Shown here: piece by piece, positions 4,697 through 7,084 of the stretch | Layout: each line of letters opens with the position of its first letter | Position numbering within the stretch: the stretch's first letter is position 1 | From: an uncultured Beijerinckiaceae bacterium | GTDB taxonomy: Bacteria > Pseudomonadota > Alphaproteobacteria > Rhizobiales > Beijerinckiaceae | DNA length: 7,084 nucleotides | Direction: 5' to 3' | Assembly (NCBI GenBank): GCA_937863205.1 | Contig: CALMGA010000280.1 | Coordinates: 1 to 7,084, forward strand | Position numbers and translations under genes: made by a program | Notes under the pieces: model-generated | Seen by the model: the letters and a program-made list of their open reading frames with translations, nothing else | Databases searched by the model: none | What the model was told of the DNA's origin: nothing

Positions 4697-7084
4697 ATGG
4701 GGTTTGCAGTGGGGCTTGCGGTGAGACTTGCGGTGAGACTTGCGGTGAGGCTTGCGGTCCGTGGTGCGGGAGCAGCCGTCCGCCTGCTTCGCCTGTCGGC
4801 CTTGCCGCTGCTGTGGGCGGGGCCGGCCGGGGCGCTCGACTACCTCAACGTCACCGTGCAGCCCGACCGTGCCGTGCCGGCCGCCTGCCTGTCCTTCTCG
4901 ACCCTCCTGCCGCGCGGACGGGCCGGCGCGCTGGAGCCCTACCTCGCGATCGAGCCGGCGTTGGACCATTCACTGGACGCGCGCGGCAAGGACCTGTGCA
5001 TCGGCGGCCTGCAGCATGGCGCGACCTATTCCGTCCGCCTCAAGGCCGGCCTGCCCGGCGCCGACGGCACGACGCTGCCCAAGGACGTCATCGTCGCCGT
5101 GCAGGTTCCCGACCGCGACCGGCAGGTATCCTTCGACAAGGGCAAAACGCTGCTGCCCTACACCAAGGGCGTCGGCCTGCCCGTGCGCAGCGTCAACGTC
5201 GACAAGGCGCATGTCGCGCTCTACCGCCTGAGCGAGCGCGGGCTGGTCGATCAGCTCGGCGCCGACTGGTTCGGCCAGGCGCTCAACGGCTACAACCTCG
5301 ACCAGTTCATTGAGCACGCGACGGTGCTCTTCGAGGGCTCGCTCGACATCGCGCAAGGGCGCGGCCGGGACATGCGCAACCGGCAGGTCACCACCACGCT
5401 GCCGATCGACGAGCTGGTGAAGAAGCTGGAGCCGGGCATCTACGTCGCCGTGGCGAGCAGCGATGCCGCCAAGGGCGATCGCGAGATCGACAAGGCGACG
5501 CAATGGTTCAGCGTGTCCGACATCGGCCTCGCCACCGTGAAGACCGAGGTGGCGACCCTTGTCGTCGCCCGCTCGCTCGCCAGCGCGGCGCCGCTGCCGA
5601 ACGTCGAGCTGCGGCTGCTGTCGCGGGCCAACGAGGTGCTGGCCACGCTGCGCACCGACGCCGACGGCCGCGCCAGCGTGCCCGGCGGCCTTCTGCGCGG
5701 CGAGCACGGCAACGCGCCGAGCCTTCTCGCCGCCACCGACGGCAGCGGCGGCTTCACCTCCATCCGCCTGGACACGCCAGCCCTCGACCTCAGCGACCTC
5801 GACATCAAGGGGCGCGCGCCGCCGCTGGGCAACGACGCCTTCCTGTGGACCGACCGCGGCGTGTACCGGCCGGGCGAAACGATCCACCTCGGCGCCCTGC
5901 TGCGCGACGGCGACGCCCGCCCCGTCGCCGACGTGCCGCTGGTGATCCACGTGGTGCGCCCCGACGGCATCGAGGTCGACGGCAAGCCCCTCGCCCTGCG
6001 CGCGGCCGGCGGCGGCACGCTCGACCTGCCCCTCGCCGACAATGCCGTGTCCGGTTCGTGGCGGTTCTGGGCCGGGATCGGCAAGGCCAACGTGGGCGAG
6101 GTGAGCGTCTCCGTGCAGGACTTCGTGCCGCCGCGGCTGGAGGCCAAGGTCACGATGCCGGCCGGCCGCATCGGCCCCGAAGCGGTGCCGCTCGACGTCG
6201 CCGCCGACTACTTCTACGGCAGCCCCGGCGCCGGCCTCACCGGCTCGGTCGAGGGAACGCTGAAGGCAGCGGACGAGCCCTTCAAGGGGTTGCCCGGCTT
6301 CCGCTTTGGCCTCGCCGAGGAGCCGTTCCTGCCCAAGGCATTGAAGGCCGAGGACTTCACCACCGACGATGCCGGCCGCGCCCATGTCGAGCTGAAGGCC
6401 GAGGAGGTGCCCGACACGACGCGGCCGCTCCAGGTGGCGCTGCGCGCCAGCGTCAACGACGTGGACGGGCGCGCGGCGAGCGCGGACGTGACCGGCCCGC
6501 TGCGCACGGCCGACCGCTTCATCGGCCTGCGCCCCGACTCCACGAGCCTCGCCGACGGCGACACGGCCAAGTTCACGGTCGCGCTGGTCGACGGCGACGG
6601 GCAGCCCTTGAGCAGCGAAGGACTGAAGTGGGACCTCATCAAGGAGGACTACAGCTACAACTACTTCTATCGCGACGGGCGCTGGCAGTCGCACGAGACG
6701 ATCACCGAGACGCGCACCAACGGCGGCGAGGTGGTTCTCGACGGGGCGGGACGGGCCACGGTGTCGGGGCGCGTCGGCGACGGACGCTGGCGGCTCGCCG
6801 TCTACGACGCATCGGGCAAGACGGCGACCAGCCTGCGCTTCACCGCCGGCTGGTGGGCGACCGGCGGTGAGGACGAGAACCGCAAGCCCGAGGTGATGCC
6901 TGTGTCGCTCGACGCCCATCCGCCGGCCGGCAAGGTCCGGGCAATGGTGGAGCCGTCCTTCGCCGGGCGCGGCCTCGTCATGCTCGACGGCGGCAGCGGG
7001 CTGCGCGGCATGCGAGAAATCGCGATGCCCAAGGGCGGCGGCGCGGTGGAGTTCGACGCCGCCGACGTGCCCGCCGCCGGCGGC
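4697..7084 (+). CDS. Secreted alpha-2-macroglobulin family protein (N-terminal 796 residues; runs off window)
   Basis: The frame is open from ATG at 4697 to the window end. Bacterial alpha-2-macroglobulins are periplasmic or envelope proteins, usually about 1,500-1,900 residues, thought to trap proteases; E. coli yfhM is paired with pbpC. Residues 1-46 look like a long signal peptide: a basic AVRL-repeat stretch, then LLRLSALPLLWAGPAGA with likely cleavage after A46. There is no lipobox cysteine, unlike E. coli YfhM. The mature part starts with LDYLNVTVQPD and has macroglobulin-type beta domains. WTDRGVYRPGETIHLGALLRD (about 384-404) is the family's best-known segment, and a later domain carries PSFAGRGLVML. 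Only two cysteines occur, C64 and C101, both in the first mature domain and probably disulfide-bonded. The thioester (CxEQ) region, if any, lies past the window, so the subtype cannot be decided. Codon use matches the neighbours. Confidence 0.9.
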   Translation, partial: MGFAVGLAVRLAVRLAVRLAVRGAGAAVRLLRLSALPLLWAGPAGALDYLNVTVQPDRAVPAACLSFSTLLPRGRAGALEPYLAIEPALDHSLDARGKDLCIGGLQHGATYSVRLKAGLPGADGTTLPKDVIVAVQVPDRDRQVSFDKGKTLLPYTKGVGLPVRSVNVDKAHVALYRLSERGLVDQLGADWFGQALNGYNLDQFIEHATVLFEGSLDIAQGRGRDMRNRQVTTTLPIDELVKKLEPGIYVAVASSDAAKGDREIDKATQWFSVSDIGLATVKTEVATLVVARSLASAAPLPNVELRLLSRANEVLATLRTDADGRASVPGGLLRGEHGNAPSLLAATDGSGGFTSIRLDTPALDLSDLDIKGRAPPLGNDAFLWTDRGVYRPGETIHLGALLRDGDARPVADVPLVIHVVRPDGIEVDGKPLALRAAGGGTLDLPLADNAVSGSWRFWAGIGKANVGEVSVSVQDFVPPRLEAKVTMPAGRIGPEAVPLDVAADYFYGSPGAGLTGSVEGTLKAADEPFKGLPGFRFGLAEEPFLPKALKAEDFTTDDAGRAHVELKAEEVPDTTRPLQVALRASVNDVDGRAASADVTGPLRTADRFIGLRPDSTSLADGDTAKFTVALVDGDGQPLSSEGLKWDLIKEDYSYNYFYRDGRWQSHETITETRTNGGEVVLDGAGRATVSGRVGDGRWRLAVYDASGKTATSLRFTAGWWATGGEDENRKPEVMPVSLDAHPPAGKVRAMVEPSFAGRGLVMLDGGSGLRGMREIAMPKGGGAVEFDAADVPAAGG
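4706..4765 (+). repeat. In-frame 12-bp tandem repeat in the macroglobulin signal peptide
   Basis: Units at 4706-4717, 4718-4729, 4730-4741 and 4742-4753 follow the pattern GCGGTGAGACTT; the middle two are identical and the outer two differ at one or a few bases. A degenerate fifth unit spans 4754-4765. They encode AVGL, AVRL, AVRL, AVRL and AVRG. Because the unit is 12 bp, gain or loss of copies would keep the reading frame and change the length and charge of the signal peptide. Confidence 0.85.

Noticed and set aside
5503..6870. 455-codon plus-strand frame inside the macroglobulin gene
   Set aside because: Frame-shifted shadow with an arginine- and alanine-rich product. The frame starting at 4697 runs unbroken through the region.
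4970..6919. 649-codon open frame on the minus strand
   Set aside because: It is antisense to the macroglobulin frame, low in complexity and matches no family I recognise. The plus-strand frame has a ribosome binding site, signal peptide and the family segment GVYRPGE.

Overview
The window is strongly GC-rich, uses GC-ending codons throughout, and carries genes whose sequences look alphaproteobacterial, most likely Hyphomicrobiales (Rhizobiales). That assignment is an inference from gene content and style; no rRNA or other phylogenetic marker is present. It reads as ordinary chromosome: there is no tRNA, transposase, integrase, CRISPR array or phage gene.

Left half, minus strand: the 5' part of a Kdp high-affinity K+ uptake operon. 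Read in the direction of transcription it holds an unnamed 27-residue single-span membrane peptide (2649-2566), kdpF with a TTG start (2541-2446), kdpA (2444-741), a 104-nt gap with a strong two-part GC hairpin, and the first 212 codons of kdpB (636-1), which leaves the window at base 1. kdpC and a kdpDE regulatory pair would be expected beyond base 1 but are not visible. The region upstream of the operon (about 2650-2977) has a cluster of ATAGG/CCTAT half-sites and an outward-facing T-run.

Middle, minus strand: zwf, glucose-6-phosphate dehydrogenase (4519-2978), the entry enzyme of the Entner-Doudoroff and oxidative pentose-phosphate routes. It is transcribed toward kdp. No pgl or edd follows it, although these commonly do in rhizobia. 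Its Rossmann fold lacks the usual basic residues that hold the NADP+ 2'-phosphate.

Right part, plus strand: divergent from zwf is a large secreted alpha-2-macroglobulin-family protein (4697 to beyond 7084; 796 codons visible). Its signal peptide begins with an in-frame 12-bp tandem repeat (AVRL units). A perfect 9+9 inverted repeat lies directly upstream of its ribosome binding site. In bacteria this family is usually paired with pbpC (penicillin-binding protein 1C), which would lie beyond the window.

No wholly new system is evident. The items most worth a second look are the unnamed small kdp peptide, the regulatory repeats, the unusual Zwf coenzyme site and the repeat-built signal peptide.
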